Assembly: GCA_023954375.1 (NCBI GenBank)
Contig: JAMLIC010000057.1
Span: forward strand, 1 to 58,958
Origin: Planctomycetota bacterium
GTDB lineage: Bacteria > Planctomycetota > J058
Direction of reading: 5' to 3'
Length of the DNA: 58,958 nt
In this document: positions 49,767 through 58,191 of the stretch, one piece after another
Layout: every line of letters begins with the position of its first letter
How positions within the stretch are numbered: the first letter of the stretch is position 1
The notes under the pieces: generated by a model
Told to the model about the DNA's origin: nothing
The model's input: the letters and a program-made list of their open reading frames with translations, nothing else
Database searches by the model: none
Position numbers and translations under genes: made by a program

Positions 49767-50816
49767 ATGACCGAACACGCCCTGACTCACCAGCGCCTCA
49801 ACGACCCCTGGCTCCTCGCCGTGTGGCCCGGCATGGGCAACGTGGCCATGGCCGCCGGCGGCTACCTCGTCGAGAGGCTGAACCCGCAGCCGCTGTTCAC
49901 GCTGCCCCCGGGCGACTTCTTCGACCTCGGGCAGGTGCAGGTGCGCGACGGCGTCATCGGACCGGCCCGCTTCCCGGAGAACCGCCTCTACGGCTGGAAG
50001 CATCCCGGCGGCGGGCGCGACCTCGTGATCTTCGTCGGCGAGGCGCAGCCCTCGGTCCGCGGCTACGCCTTCTGCGAGGCGCTCCTGCGCGCCGCCCAGG
50101 GGCTGGGCGTCCGGCGGGTGGTCACCTTCGCCTCGATGGTCACGCCGCAGCACCCGTCCGCCCCGTCGCGCACCTTCGTCGTGGCGACCTCCGGGGCGCT
50201 CGTCGAGGAGGTCCGCCGCGTGGACGACGACCTCGGCGTGCTCACGGAGGGGGCGATCGCGGGGCTGAACGGCACCCTCCTGGCGGCGGCCGCCGCGCAG
50301 GGCCTCGAAGGGGTGGGGATCATGGGCGAGGTGCCGCAGATCGCCACGAACGTCCCCTACCTGAAGGCGGCGCACGCCGTCCTGCGCGTCTTCTCGCGCC
50401 TGGTCGGCCTCGACCTGGACCTGGGCGAGCTCGCGGCGCAGGCCGCGCGGGTGGAGAAGGGGCTCCTGCAGCTGATCCAGCAGCTCGGCGCCATGGCCGC
50501 GCAGGTGCAGCAGCAGGCGGCCGCGGGGGCCGATGCCCCTGGCGGCGACGAGGACGAGGACGACGAGCCGGACCTGCGCCAGCGGCGGGCGCAGGAGGCG
50601 GCCGCCGCCGTCGACGCGGAGGAGGAGCGAGCCTCGCTCGCGCCCGCGGTGGTCGCCCACATCGAGGAGCTGTTCCTCGAGGCCGCGGGCGACCGCGGCC
50701 GGGCCCTCGAGCTCAAGGCGCTGCTCGACGAGCACCAGGTGTTCAAGGCGTACGAGGACCGGTTCCTGAACCTGTTCGCGCGGCCGCCCGGGATGTCGGA
50801 GCCGCCGCCGTCGTGA
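49767..50816 (+). CDS. PAC2-family protein
   Basis: ATG 49767 gives 349 residues. The PAC2 (proteasome assembly chaperone 2-like) domain spans ~12-230: LLAVWPGMGNVAMAAGGYLVERL, ENRLYGW, RDLVIFVGEAQPS, RRVVTFASMVTPQ, GLEGVGIMGEVPQIATNVPYLKAA. The last ~90 residues are helical and charged (DEDEDDEPDLRQRRAQE; HIEELFLEAAGDRGRALELKALLDEH). PAC2 relatives are found in bacteria and archaea that lack eukaryotic assembly chaperones, and their role there is unknown. No proteasome or Pup gene is in the window. The frame extends upstream to 49524 through the pepN leader; the ATG at 49767 sits right before conserved sequence. A strong palindromic terminator follows. Confidence 0.88.
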   Translation: MTEHALTHQRLNDPWLLAVWPGMGNVAMAAGGYLVERLNPQPLFTLPPGDFFDLGQVQVRDGVIGPARFPENRLYGWKHPGGGRDLVIFVGEAQPSVRGYAFCEALLRAAQGLGVRRVVTFASMVTPQHPSAPSRTFVVATSGALVEEVRRVDDDLGVLTEGAIAGLNGTLLAAAAAQGLEGVGIMGEVPQIATNVPYLKAAHAVLRVFSRLVGLDLDLGELAAQAARVEKGLLQLIQQLGAMAAQVQQQAAAGADAPGGDEDEDDEPDLRQRRAQEAAAAVDAEEERASLAPAVVAHIEELFLEAAGDRGRALELKALLDEHQVFKAYEDRFLNLFARPPGMSEPPPS

Positions 50817-50830
50817 GGCCGTGCGGGGCG

Positions 50831-50862
50831 CGGTCGCTCACGACGGCCGTCGTGAGCGACCG
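50831..50862. terminator. perfect 32-bp palindrome between convergent genes
   Basis: CGGTCGCTCACGACGG is followed directly by its exact reverse complement. As RNA it folds as a 13-14-bp stem with a GGCC-type loop on either strand. It lies in the 53-bp gap between the PAC2 stop and the stop of the CBS gene, so it most likely ends both transcripts. No T-run. Confidence 0.6.
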
Positions 50863-50869
50863 AGCTCGC

Positions 50870-51448
50870 CTACGAGGCCCGCGCGGCCGCCTTGCGCGCG
50901 GGCTTCTTCTTCGCCGCCCCCCGGGGCGCCTTCTTCTTCGTCGCCCGCCGCGGCGCGGCCTCGGACATGAGCGCGCGGAGCACGTCGAGCGTGCTGACGA
51001 TCCCCACGACGGTGCCGGCCTTCTCGACCAGGACGCGGTGGATCCCGCGCTCGACCATCGTCCGGGCGACCTCCGGCAGCCGGGCGCCGTCGGGCACCCA
51101 GATCACCTCGGGCGTCATCACCGCGTCGACCTCGGCCGCCCGCAGGGCGTCGTCGTCGACGCTCTCGAGGTTCACGGGCGGGCCGCTCGAGACGCGGTCC
51201 GCGCGCGGCTCGCTCTGGAAGTAGAACGACCCCGCGCCGCTGAGCCCGCGCTCGAGGCCGGCCACGTAGCCGACGACGTCCGCGTGGGAGACGACGCCCA
51301 CCGGGCGGTTGTTGCGGTCGACCACCAGCAACCCGGTCACGCCCTCGTCGGCGAGGCGCTGCACCACCTCGTCGAGCGTCGCCCCCAGCTCGATCGACTT
51401 CACCGGCGACGTCATGACGTCGCGCGCCCGCTGCTGTGCCCAGCCCAT
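50870..51448 (-). CDS. tandem CBS-domain protein with Lys/Ala-rich tail
   Basis: ATG 51448 behind AGGAGGTCTCC gives 192 residues. Two CBS domains: ~6-75 (RARDVMTSPVKSIELGATLDE ... GLLVVDRNNRPVGVVSHADVV) and ~105-165 (VDAVMTPEVIWVPDGARLPE ... HRVLVEKAGTVVGIVSTLDVL). The last ~27 residues are almost all Lys, Arg and Ala (TKKKAPRG, KKKPARKAA), like histone-H1 or nucleic-acid-binding tails. CBS pairs bind adenine nucleotides and control partner proteins; the tail may direct this one to DNA, RNA or the membrane (inference). Longer frame to 51577 has no ribosome site. Confidence 0.9.
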   Translation of the reverse strand: MGWAQQRARDVMTSPVKSIELGATLDEVVQRLADEGVTGLLVVDRNNRPVGVVSHADVVGYVAGLERGLSGAGSFYFQSEPRADRVSSGPPVNLESVDDDALRAAEVDAVMTPEVIWVPDGARLPEVARTMVERGIHRVLVEKAGTVVGIVSTLDVLRALMSEAAPRRATKKKAPRGAAKKKPARKAAARAS

Positions 51449-51600
51449 GGAGACCTCCTGTGGGGGGGCCTCAGAGCGACGGCCGTGCCGCGCGCAAGTC
51501 GTTTTCTTGCAGGGCGCGGAGCCGAGCTGCCGGTCACGCGGGCGAGACCCCGTCCGATCGGCGCGACGCGTGCTCACCGCCCACCCCGAGGAGCGGTACG

Positions 51601-52851
51601 ATGCCCCGCATGACCACCGGCGACCGCGCGCTCTCCTTCCCCAAGAACAAGATCCGCGTCCTCTTGCTGGAGGGCGTGCACGACAGCGCCGTCGAGTTCT
51701 TCACGGAGCAGGGCTACACCAACGTCACCCGCTTCGACCGCGCCCTCGACGGGGACGACCTGCGCGTCGAGCTCGCCCGGGCCCACATGGTCGGGATCCG
51801 CTCGACGACCCACCTCACGGCCGAGGCGCTCGAGGTCGCGGAGCGTCTCATCGCCATCGGCACCTTCTGCATCGGCACCAACCAGGTCGACCTGAGGGCC
51901 GCCGCCCGGCGCGGCGTCCCGGTCTTCAACGCGCCGCACAGCAACACCCGCAGCGTCGCCGAGATGGTCATGGCCGAGATGGTCATGCTCCTGCGCCGGC
52001 TCGGCGACAAGAACACGCGCGCGCACCAGGGCGTGTGGGACAAGAGCGCGAAGGACTCCTACGAGCTGCGCGGCAAGACCCTCGGGATCGTCGGCTACGG
52101 CCACATCGGCTCGCAGCTGTCGATCCTGGCCGAGGCGTTCGGCATGCGCGTCCTCTACCACGACGTCGTCCCGCGCCTGCCCATGGGCAACGCGCAGCAG
52201 CTGCCCACGCTCGACGCGCTGCTGCCGAAGGTGGACGTGCTCACCCTGCACGTGCCCGAGGACCCGTCGACGCGGAACCTGATCGACGCCGAGCGCATCG
52301 GCCGCATGCGGCGGGGCAGCTACCTGATCAACGCCAGCCGCGGCTCGGTCGTGGACATCGACGCCCTGGCCGACGCGCTCCGGCGCGGGCACCTCGGCGG
52401 CGCGGCCGTGGACGTGTTCCCGCGCGAGCCGGGGAGCAACAAGGAGACGTTCGAGTCGCCGCTGCGCGGCCTGCCCAACGTCGTCCTCACGCCGCACATC
52501 GGCGGCAGCACGCTCGAGGCGCAGCGGAACATCGGCATCGAGGTGGCGACGAAGCTCGTGCTGTTCAGCGACCAGGGCTCGACCGTGGGCGCGGTCAACT
52601 TCCCGAACCTGTCGCTCCCGCCCGACCCGGGGTCCCACCGCCTCCTGCACGTGCATCACAACCGGCCGGGCGTCCTGGCGGCGATCAACCGCGTGCTGGC
52701 GGACTCCGGCGCGAACATCAACGGCCAGCATCTGCGCACCAGCCCCGAGGTCGGCTACGTCGTGATCGACGTCGACCGCGAGCACGGCCCCGACCTGAAG
52801 GAGCGGCTGCAGTCGGTGCCGGAGACGATCCGGGTGCGGGTGTTGTATTGA
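51601..52851 (+). CDS. serA: D-3-phosphoglycerate dehydrogenase with ACT domain
   Basis: ATG 51601, with GAGGAG 7 bp ahead, gives 416 residues, the E. coli SerA size (410). First step of serine synthesis: 3-phosphoglycerate + NAD+ to 3-phosphohydroxypyruvate. NAD loop GYGHIGS (165-171); catalytic Arg247 in NASRGSV, Glu276 in FPREP and His299 in LTPHIGGST. The substrate-side stretch IAIGTFCIGTNQVDL is typical of SerA. Residues ~345-416 are the ACT domain (NRPGVLAAINRVLADSGANI) for serine feedback. Divergent from the CBS gene; 215 bp without a gene follows. Assignment to SerA over other 2-hydroxyacid dehydrogenases is strong. Confidence 0.94.
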   Translation: MPRMTTGDRALSFPKNKIRVLLLEGVHDSAVEFFTEQGYTNVTRFDRALDGDDLRVELARAHMVGIRSTTHLTAEALEVAERLIAIGTFCIGTNQVDLRAAARRGVPVFNAPHSNTRSVAEMVMAEMVMLLRRLGDKNTRAHQGVWDKSAKDSYELRGKTLGIVGYGHIGSQLSILAEAFGMRVLYHDVVPRLPMGNAQQLPTLDALLPKVDVLTLHVPEDPSTRNLIDAERIGRMRRGSYLINASRGSVVDIDALADALRRGHLGGAAVDVFPREPGSNKETFESPLRGLPNVVLTPHIGGSTLEAQRNIGIEVATKLVLFSDQGSTVGAVNFPNLSLPPDPGSHRLLHVHHNRPGVLAAINRVLADSGANINGQHLRTSPEVGYVVIDVDREHGPDLKERLQSVPETIRVRVLY

Positions 52852-52910
52852 GACCGCCTCCGTGACCTGCCTCTGGCTGACTCTCGGGCGGTAAGCGCGC
52901 GGTTCACTCC

Positions 52911-52924
52911 GTCGCACGTGCGAC
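52911..52924. promoter_or_regulatory. 14-bp perfect palindrome upstream of FG-GAP gene, possible operator
   Basis: GTCGCACGTGCGAC, an uninterrupted palindrome in the 214-bp gap between serA and the FG-GAP lipoprotein gene, ~140 bp before its ATG. Could be an operator for a dimeric regulator or just the loopless end of a serA terminator; no further copies were noticed. Confidence 0.25.
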
Positions 52925-53065
52925 GCTCCCACCCCCGCCTCTTTTCGCGCGCCTTTCATCTCCGCCGTGCGCCTCTCGCACGACCCCTTGTCCCTCCCCG
53001 AGTTCCGTCGTGGCCTCCCCGTTGCGGTGACGGGCGGCAACGACCGGAACCCCACGGGGAGGACC

Positions 53066-54370
53066 ATGCGAAACCTGAGGACCGTCGCCACGCTCCTGGC
53101 GATCCTGACCGTCACCGCCGGACTCTCGGGCTGCTCGAGCAAGCGCCGCTCGCGCGGCGGCGCCGGGTCGACCGCGTCGCCGGCCACCGTCGACACGTCG
53201 ACGCCGACGACGCCGCCGGCGACGCAGGCGCCGACGACGCCTGCCCGCCCGCACCCGGGCACCGGGGTCTTCGCCGACGCCTCGGGCCGCCTGCCCGACT
53301 CGAGCGCGCGCGACTGGTCGGCGGCCGCCGGCGACTTCGACGGCGACGGGCGGATCGACGTGGCGATCGCGGTCTACGACGGCACCTCGCGCGTGCTCCT
53401 CAACCGCGGCGCGACCTTCCAGGAGAAGGCGGGCGCCCTGCCGGCCCTGCGCATGGCGGCCGCCGACATCCACGCGGTCGACGTCGATGGCGACGGCGAC
53501 CTCGACCTCGTCGTCGCCTGCCTGTTCCAGCCGGTGCGCGTGTTCCTCAACGACGGGGCGGCCAACTTCCGGCTCGGCGGCGAGTACGTGACCAACAACG
53601 GCTGCTACACCTACAAGATCGCCGTGGGTGACGTGACGGGCGACGGCTTCCCGGACATCTTCATGGCCAACTCGGGCCAGGGCACGCCCACGCGAGGCCA
53701 GGACATCCTGCTCGTGAACGACGGCCGCGGCGGCTTCACCCAGGCGCCCGCCGGCTGGGTGCCCGCCCGCGCCGACGACACGATCGGCGTGGCCATGCTC
53801 GACGTGAACGGCGACGGCCGCCTCGACGTCTTCAAGGCCACGTTCGGCACCGGCCACCGCCTGCTCGTGGGCGACGGCACCGGCCGCTTCACCGACCAGA
53901 CCGACGCCTACCTGCCGGCCGGCCTGCGCACGCCCGCCACGGCGGTCGCCGTGGGCGACTTCGACGGCGACGGGCGGCTGGACATCTTCGTCGCCAACCA
54001 GGGCCCCTACACGGGCAACCCGCCGGCCGGCGAGCGCAACACGCTCCTCCTGCGCTCGGGCGCCCGGTTCGTCGACGCGAGCGACCGCCTGCCGGCGCAC
54101 GCGGACTCGACCTTCAACGTGCGCGCCGTGGACGTCGACGGCGACGGCGCCCTCGACCTCGTCTGCTCGACGCTCCGCGGCCCCCAGCGCCTCTACCTGA
54201 ACCGCGGCGGGCGCTTCGTCGACGCGACGACGAACCTCCCGGCGGTGAACCAGGGCTCGACGAGCGAGTCGCTCGGCCTGGCCGTGGCCGACTTCGACGG
54301 CGACCGCGCCCCGGACATCCTGTTCGTGCGCCGCGGCGAGAAGCCCTGGCTGTTCCTGAACCTGCGATGA
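53066..54370 (+). CDS. lipoprotein with seven FG-GAP/VCBS repeats (beta-propeller)
   Basis: ATG 53066 behind GGGGAGG gives 434 residues. A lipobox LSGC (Cys23) follows a short hydrophobic signal. A Thr/Ala/Pro spacer (~25-75) leads to seven repeats, each with a calcium-type loop of the form D-x-D-G-D-x-x-x-D: GDFDGDGRIDVAIA, VDVDGDGDLDLVVA, GDVTGDGFPDIFMA, LDVNGDGRLDVFKA, GDFDGDGRLDIFVA, VDVDGDGALDLVCS and ADFDGDRAPDILFV. Seven repeats suit one complete seven-bladed propeller. Each is followed by a strand of the type LLLNDGRGGF/FVDAS. Such lipoproteins sit on the outer or inner membrane and bind surfaces, partners or sugars. Partner unknown; single-gene unit ended by a strong terminator. Confidence 0.93.
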   Translation: MRNLRTVATLLAILTVTAGLSGCSSKRRSRGGAGSTASPATVDTSTPTTPPATQAPTTPARPHPGTGVFADASGRLPDSSARDWSAAAGDFDGDGRIDVAIAVYDGTSRVLLNRGATFQEKAGALPALRMAAADIHAVDVDGDGDLDLVVACLFQPVRVFLNDGAANFRLGGEYVTNNGCYTYKIAVGDVTGDGFPDIFMANSGQGTPTRGQDILLVNDGRGGFTQAPAGWVPARADDTIGVAMLDVNGDGRLDVFKATFGTGHRLLVGDGTGRFTDQTDAYLPAGLRTPATAVAVGDFDGDGRLDIFVANQGPYTGNPPAGERNTLLLRSGARFVDASDRLPAHADSTFNVRAVDVDGDGALDLVCSTLRGPQRLYLNRGGRFVDATTNLPAVNQGSTSESLGLAVADFDGDRAPDILFVRRGEKPWLFLNLR

Positions 54371-54519
54371 GTGATGCGCTCGCGAGGGGGGCGCGATCGG
54401 CGCGAGTGCCCGGGCAACGGTGTTTGGCCCGTTCCGCGCCTCCCCATCGCTCGCTTTGGCGGGTCGAGTATGAGCCGCGGAACGAAGAGTTCTCGATCTC
54501 TCTCCCTCCCGTGACCTCC

Positions 54520-54554
54520 GTCGGCCCCGGGCGCTCGTGGCGCCCGGGGCCGAC
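54520..54554. terminator. strong hairpin terminator between convergent genes
   Basis: GTCGGCCCCGGGCGC (54520-54534), loop TCGTG, then the exact complement (54540-54554), followed by GTGTTT. A 15-bp perfect stem lying 6 bp before the end of the minus-strand molybdenum-hydroxylase operon and 150 bp after the FG-GAP gene, so it can serve both strands. Confidence 0.7.
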
Positions 54555-54559
54555 GTGTT

Positions 54560-55630
54560 TCACGCGAGGACGGGCAGCACGCGGGCGGCGCTGCGCGCCA
54601 GGAGGCCGGGCGGGTCGCCGCGCAGCTCGCGCAGGGCGCCCACGACGTACTCGCGAACCACGCGCTTGCGCCACGAGAGGTGGTAGTCGGTGTTGTCGAG
54701 CGGCCGCGCCGGCTTCGCCGCGTGGTCGGCGTAGGCGGCGATCGCCTCGTCGGTGAGCGGGCGGCCGACGAGGGCGTCGGTCGTCACCTCGAGCGGGCAC
54801 GAGGCCACGGCGCCCAGCGTGACGCGCGCCGCCTCGACGACGCCGCCCGACCCCAGGCGCAGGGCGGCGGCCACCGACAGGACGGGGAAGTCGAACGAGC
54901 CGCGGCGGCGCAGCTTCCAGTAGGTGCTCCGCCAGCCGACGAGCGCCGGGACGTGCACGGCCGTGAGCACCTCGTCCTTCCGCTTGCCCGCGAGGTAGTC
55001 CATGCCGTCGTTCTTGTAGAGGGCGAGCACGGGGACCCGCCGCTCGCCGTCCTGCGAGACGAGCGTGACCTCGGCCCCGAGCGCCACCAGCGCGGGCGCC
55101 GTGTCGGTCGACGACACCGCCCAGCAGCGCGGGCTCCCGGGCGCCACCCAGCAGGTGCCGTGGGTGACCTCGCGCTGGGCCGTGCCGTGCGGGCCCGGCG
55201 CCTTCTTGCAGAAGTCGATCGCCTGGCGCCACTCGTGGTTCTGGTCGTAGTAGTTGCAGCGCGTGTCCAGGCACAGGTTGCCGCCGAGCGTGCCCATGGC
55301 CTGGATGTGCGGCGTGGCGACCTTCGACGCCGCGGTCGTGAGCGCCCGGTAGGCGGCGTCGCCCACGAGCGGGCTCCGCGCCGTGCCGGTGAGCGACAGG
55401 CCGGCGCCCAGCGTGACCGCGCCGTCGTCGCCCCGCGCCGCGGCGCGCAGGTCCTTCACGGCGGAGAGGCCGATCACGACCTTCGGCGTCTGCTGCCGGC
55501 GCTTCATGTTCGGCAGGAGGTCCGTGCCGCCGGCGAGGAGCATCCCGTCGGGGCCCGCATCGCGGAGCGCCCGGGCGGCCTCGGCGATCGTCCTCGGGGC
55601 GACGTACTTGAACGGAGGGACGCGCATCAT
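54560..55630 (-). CDS. molybdenum hydroxylase FAD subunit with extra Fe-S cysteines, 4-hydroxybenzoyl-CoA reductase beta-like
   Basis: ATG 55630, 8 bp after the large-subunit stop, gives 356 residues. FAD-binding motifs LLAGGTDLLP and TLGGNLC are of the xanthine-oxidase family medium subunit. The stretch after GGN reads LCLDTRCNYYDQNHEWRQ, matching the beta subunit of 4-hydroxybenzoyl-CoA reductase, which carries an added [4Fe-4S] cluster. The four Cys fit: Cys125, Cys141, Cys160, Cys169. Spacings 16 and 9 equal those of the Thauera enzyme (122-138, 146-155, recalled), but the middle gap is 19 instead of 8, an 11-residue longer loop. Transfers electrons between FAD, Fe-S centres and donor or acceptor. 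Last gene of the operon. Confidence 0.88.
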   Translation of the reverse strand: MMRVPPFKYVAPRTIAEAARALRDAGPDGMLLAGGTDLLPNMKRRQQTPKVVIGLSAVKDLRAAARGDDGAVTLGAGLSLTGTARSPLVGDAAYRALTTAASKVATPHIQAMGTLGGNLCLDTRCNYYDQNHEWRQAIDFCKKAPGPHGTAQREVTHGTCWVAPGSPRCWAVSSTDTAPALVALGAEVTLVSQDGERRVPVLALYKNDGMDYLAGKRKDEVLTAVHVPALVGWRSTYWKLRRRGSFDFPVLSVAAALRLGSGGVVEAARVTLGAVASCPLEVTTDALVGRPLTDEAIAAYADHAAKPARPLDNTDYHLSWRKRVVREYVVGALRELRGDPPGLLARSAARVLPVLA

Positions 55631-55638
55631 GGCCGCAC

Positions 55639-58191
55639 CTACCCGACCGTCTCGATGGACTTGCCGGCGCTGGCCGGCTTCGGCCGCCGCGGCTTCTGGT
55701 TGATCGCCGTGCCGTCGCCGCCCTCCCAGGGCGGCGGGACCTTGAGCGGCTCGGGCCAGGGGATCTGCGGGAACGCGGCCGGCCCGACGCGGCCTGCCCC
55801 GCCCTTCTGCTTGTCGTCGAGCGCCCGCAGCACGTCCTCGGGCGTGATCGGGCAGCGGTCGACGCGCACGCCGACCGCGTCGAACACGGCGTTGGCGACC
55901 GCCGGCATGATCGGCAGGAGCGGCCCCTGGCCGACCTCCTTGGCGCCGAAGGGGCCCTGGGCGTCGGGGTCCTCGACGATGTAGGTGACGACCTCCGGCA
56001 TGTCGAGCGAGGTGGGGCTCTTGTACTCCAGCATGCTGGGGAACTTGTGCACGTTGGCCCGGCTGAGCTTCGCCGGCAGGCGCCGGAAGGCGCTCTCCTC
56101 GTAGAGCGCCTCGCCGAGGCCCATGTAGACGCTGCCCTCGACCTGACCGCGCGCGAGGACCGGGTTGAGCGCCCGGCCGATGTCGTGGGCGATCCAGATC
56201 TTCTCCACGTGGATCCAGCCGGTGGCCGGGTCCACCTCGACCTCGACGACCGCCGCGCTGTAGGAGTAGGTCGGGCTCGGGCCGACGCCGCCGCCCTTGA
56301 ACTTCGCCGGCGACTGCGGCGGCTTGTAGGAGCCGACCGTCCCGAGCGTGCCGTGCTCCGCCTCGGCGACGACGATCGCCTCCTCGAAGGACAGCCCCTT
56401 CGACGGGTCCTCGACGTCGAACACGCGCCGGTCCTGGAAGGCGACGCGGTCGCGCGGGATCCCCAGCTTCTTCGCGGCCGGCCCGGCGATCAGGTCCCGC
56501 GCCCGCTCGGCCGCCTGGATCGCCGCGTTACCGGCCATCAGCGTCACGCGGCTCGAGTAGCTGCCGAGGTCGATCGGCGTCACGTCCGTCTGGCCGGTGA
56601 CGAGCTGCACGTCGGCCGGGTCGATCCCCAGCACCTCGGCCACCATGTTGGCGAGCACGTCGTCCGAGCCCTGGCCGATCTCGGTCGCGCCGCAGAAGCA
56701 GGTCACGCCGCCCATGCGGTCGAGCCGCAGCTGCACGCCCGAGTGCGGCATGTCGTTCCAGTAGATCGGCAGGCCGGCGCCGCACAGGTAGCTCGAGCAC
56801 GCGATCCCGACGCCCTTCCCGTAGGGCAACTTCTGCCACCTGTCGCGCCAGCCGGAGCCCTCGACCACCTTCTCGATGCACTCGCGCAGACCGATCGTGC
56901 CCAGCTTCAGGTAGTTCGCCGTGAGGTCGCCCGCCTGCGCGAGCTGCATGAGGCGCAGGTCGGCCGGGTCCTTGCCCAGCGCGACGGCGATCTTGTCGAG
57001 CTGCACCTCCTGCCCGAACCGCGGCTGGACCGTGCCGTGCCCGCGCTTGGGGCCGCAGGCCGGCTTGTTCGTGAACGTGCGGCAGCCGCGGAAGGCGTAG
57101 CGCGGCACCTGGTAGGTGACCGTCTGCAGCGCCCCCGTGTAGAAGGTCGACGCCACCCCGTAGCTGCCGTAGGCGCCGCCGTCGAGGAGCGTCTCGAGCG
57201 ACATCGCCTGGAGCTTGCCCTCGTGGCTCACGCCCGTGCGGAAGCGCATGAGCACGGGGTGGCGCCCGCGGTGGCAGTAGAAGACCTCCTCGCGGTTCAG
57301 CGAGACCTTCACCGGCCGGCCCGTGACCAGCGCGGCCTTCGCCGCGGCGACCTCGTGGTTGAAGGGGTCGCTCTTGCCGCCGAAGCCGCCGCCGTTGGGC
57401 GTGGCGATCACGCGGATCCGCGCGCCGGGGAGGCCCAGCACCTTCGTCAGGGCGCGGTGCAGGTAGTGCGGCGTCTGCGTCGACGAGTAGACGACGACGC
57501 GCCCGTTCTCGTCGACGGCGGCCAGCGTCGCGTGCTGCTCGATCGGCAGGTGCGTGTTGCCCTCGAAGAAGAGCACGTCCTCGAACACGCGGTCGGACGC
57601 GGCCAGCCCCGCCTCGACGTCGCCGAACTCGAACGCCACCCGCTTGTGGACGTTGCCGTCGTCGCCGTACTCGTGGATCCGCGGCTCGGCCTTCGCGAGC
57701 GCGTCCTCGGGGTCGGCGATCGTGTCGAGGAGCTCGTACTCGACCTCGACGAGCGCCAGCGCCGCCTCCGCCTCGTCCTCGGTGGCGGCGACCACCGCCG
57801 CCACGGGGTCGCCCACGTGGCGCACCCGGTCGAGGCAGAGGGCGTGCTCGTCCTGGCTCACGGGCAGGATCCCGTAGGGCGTGGGCATGTCCTTGCCCGT
57901 GAGCACGCACTTGACGCTCGGATGGGCCAGCGCCCGCGACGCGTCGATCCGCACGATCCGCGCGTGCGGGTGCGGCGAGCGCAGGAGCCTCATGTAGAGC
58001 ATGCGCGGCAGGACGAGGTCGTCCGCGAAGCGCGTCTGCCCGGTGACCTTGGCCCGCCCGTCGACGCGGCGCCGCGCCTTGCCGACGACGTTGAACGCCC
58101 CGCCGGGGCCGCCGCCCTTCGTGTGGGAGACCTTGTGGGCGTCGGCGTGCTGACCCGCGGCCGACCCGCCCTCGTGCTCCTGGGGGCTCAT
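55639..58191 (-). CDS. molybdenum hydroxylase large subunit, 4-hydroxybenzoyl-CoA reductase alpha/xanthine dehydrogenase type
   Basis: ATG 58191 overlaps the small-subunit stop (ATGA); 850 residues. A ~35-residue polar tail precedes the a/b hammerhead domain (VDGRAKVTGQTRFADDL) and the two Mo-cofactor-binding domains (GGGFGGKSD; FCGATEIGQGSDD; LGSYSSRVTLMAG). The catalytic Glu is in GAKEVGQGPLLP. The C-terminal ~45 residues are Pro/Gly-rich and not conserved. Members add or remove oxygen on aromatic or purine rings using molybdopterin cytosine dinucleotide. The partner with extra Fe-S cysteines argues for the 4-hydroxybenzoyl-CoA reductase branch (dehydroxylation), but substrate cannot be fixed. 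No cofactor-insertion gene (XdhC/CoxF type) is in the window. The frame runs upstream to 58539 through the small subunit only. Confidence 0.92.
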   Translation of the reverse strand: MSPQEHEGGSAAGQHADAHKVSHTKGGGPGGAFNVVGKARRRVDGRAKVTGQTRFADDLVLPRMLYMRLLRSPHPHARIVRIDASRALAHPSVKCVLTGKDMPTPYGILPVSQDEHALCLDRVRHVGDPVAAVVAATEDEAEAALALVEVEYELLDTIADPEDALAKAEPRIHEYGDDGNVHKRVAFEFGDVEAGLAASDRVFEDVLFFEGNTHLPIEQHATLAAVDENGRVVVYSSTQTPHYLHRALTKVLGLPGARIRVIATPNGGGFGGKSDPFNHEVAAAKAALVTGRPVKVSLNREEVFYCHRGRHPVLMRFRTGVSHEGKLQAMSLETLLDGGAYGSYGVASTFYTGALQTVTYQVPRYAFRGCRTFTNKPACGPKRGHGTVQPRFGQEVQLDKIAVALGKDPADLRLMQLAQAGDLTANYLKLGTIGLRECIEKVVEGSGWRDRWQKLPYGKGVGIACSSYLCGAGLPIYWNDMPHSGVQLRLDRMGGVTCFCGATEIGQGSDDVLANMVAEVLGIDPADVQLVTGQTDVTPIDLGSYSSRVTLMAGNAAIQAAERARDLIAGPAAKKLGIPRDRVAFQDRRVFDVEDPSKGLSFEEAIVVAEAEHGTLGTVGSYKPPQSPAKFKGGGVGPSPTYSYSAAVVEVEVDPATGWIHVEKIWIAHDIGRALNPVLARGQVEGSVYMGLGEALYEESAFRRLPAKLSRANVHKFPSMLEYKSPTSLDMPEVVTYIVEDPDAQGPFGAKEVGQGPLLPIMPAVANAVFDAVGVRVDRCPITPEDVLRALDDKQKGGAGRVGPAAFPQIPWPEPLKVPPPWEGGDGTAINQKPRRPKPASAGKSIETVG

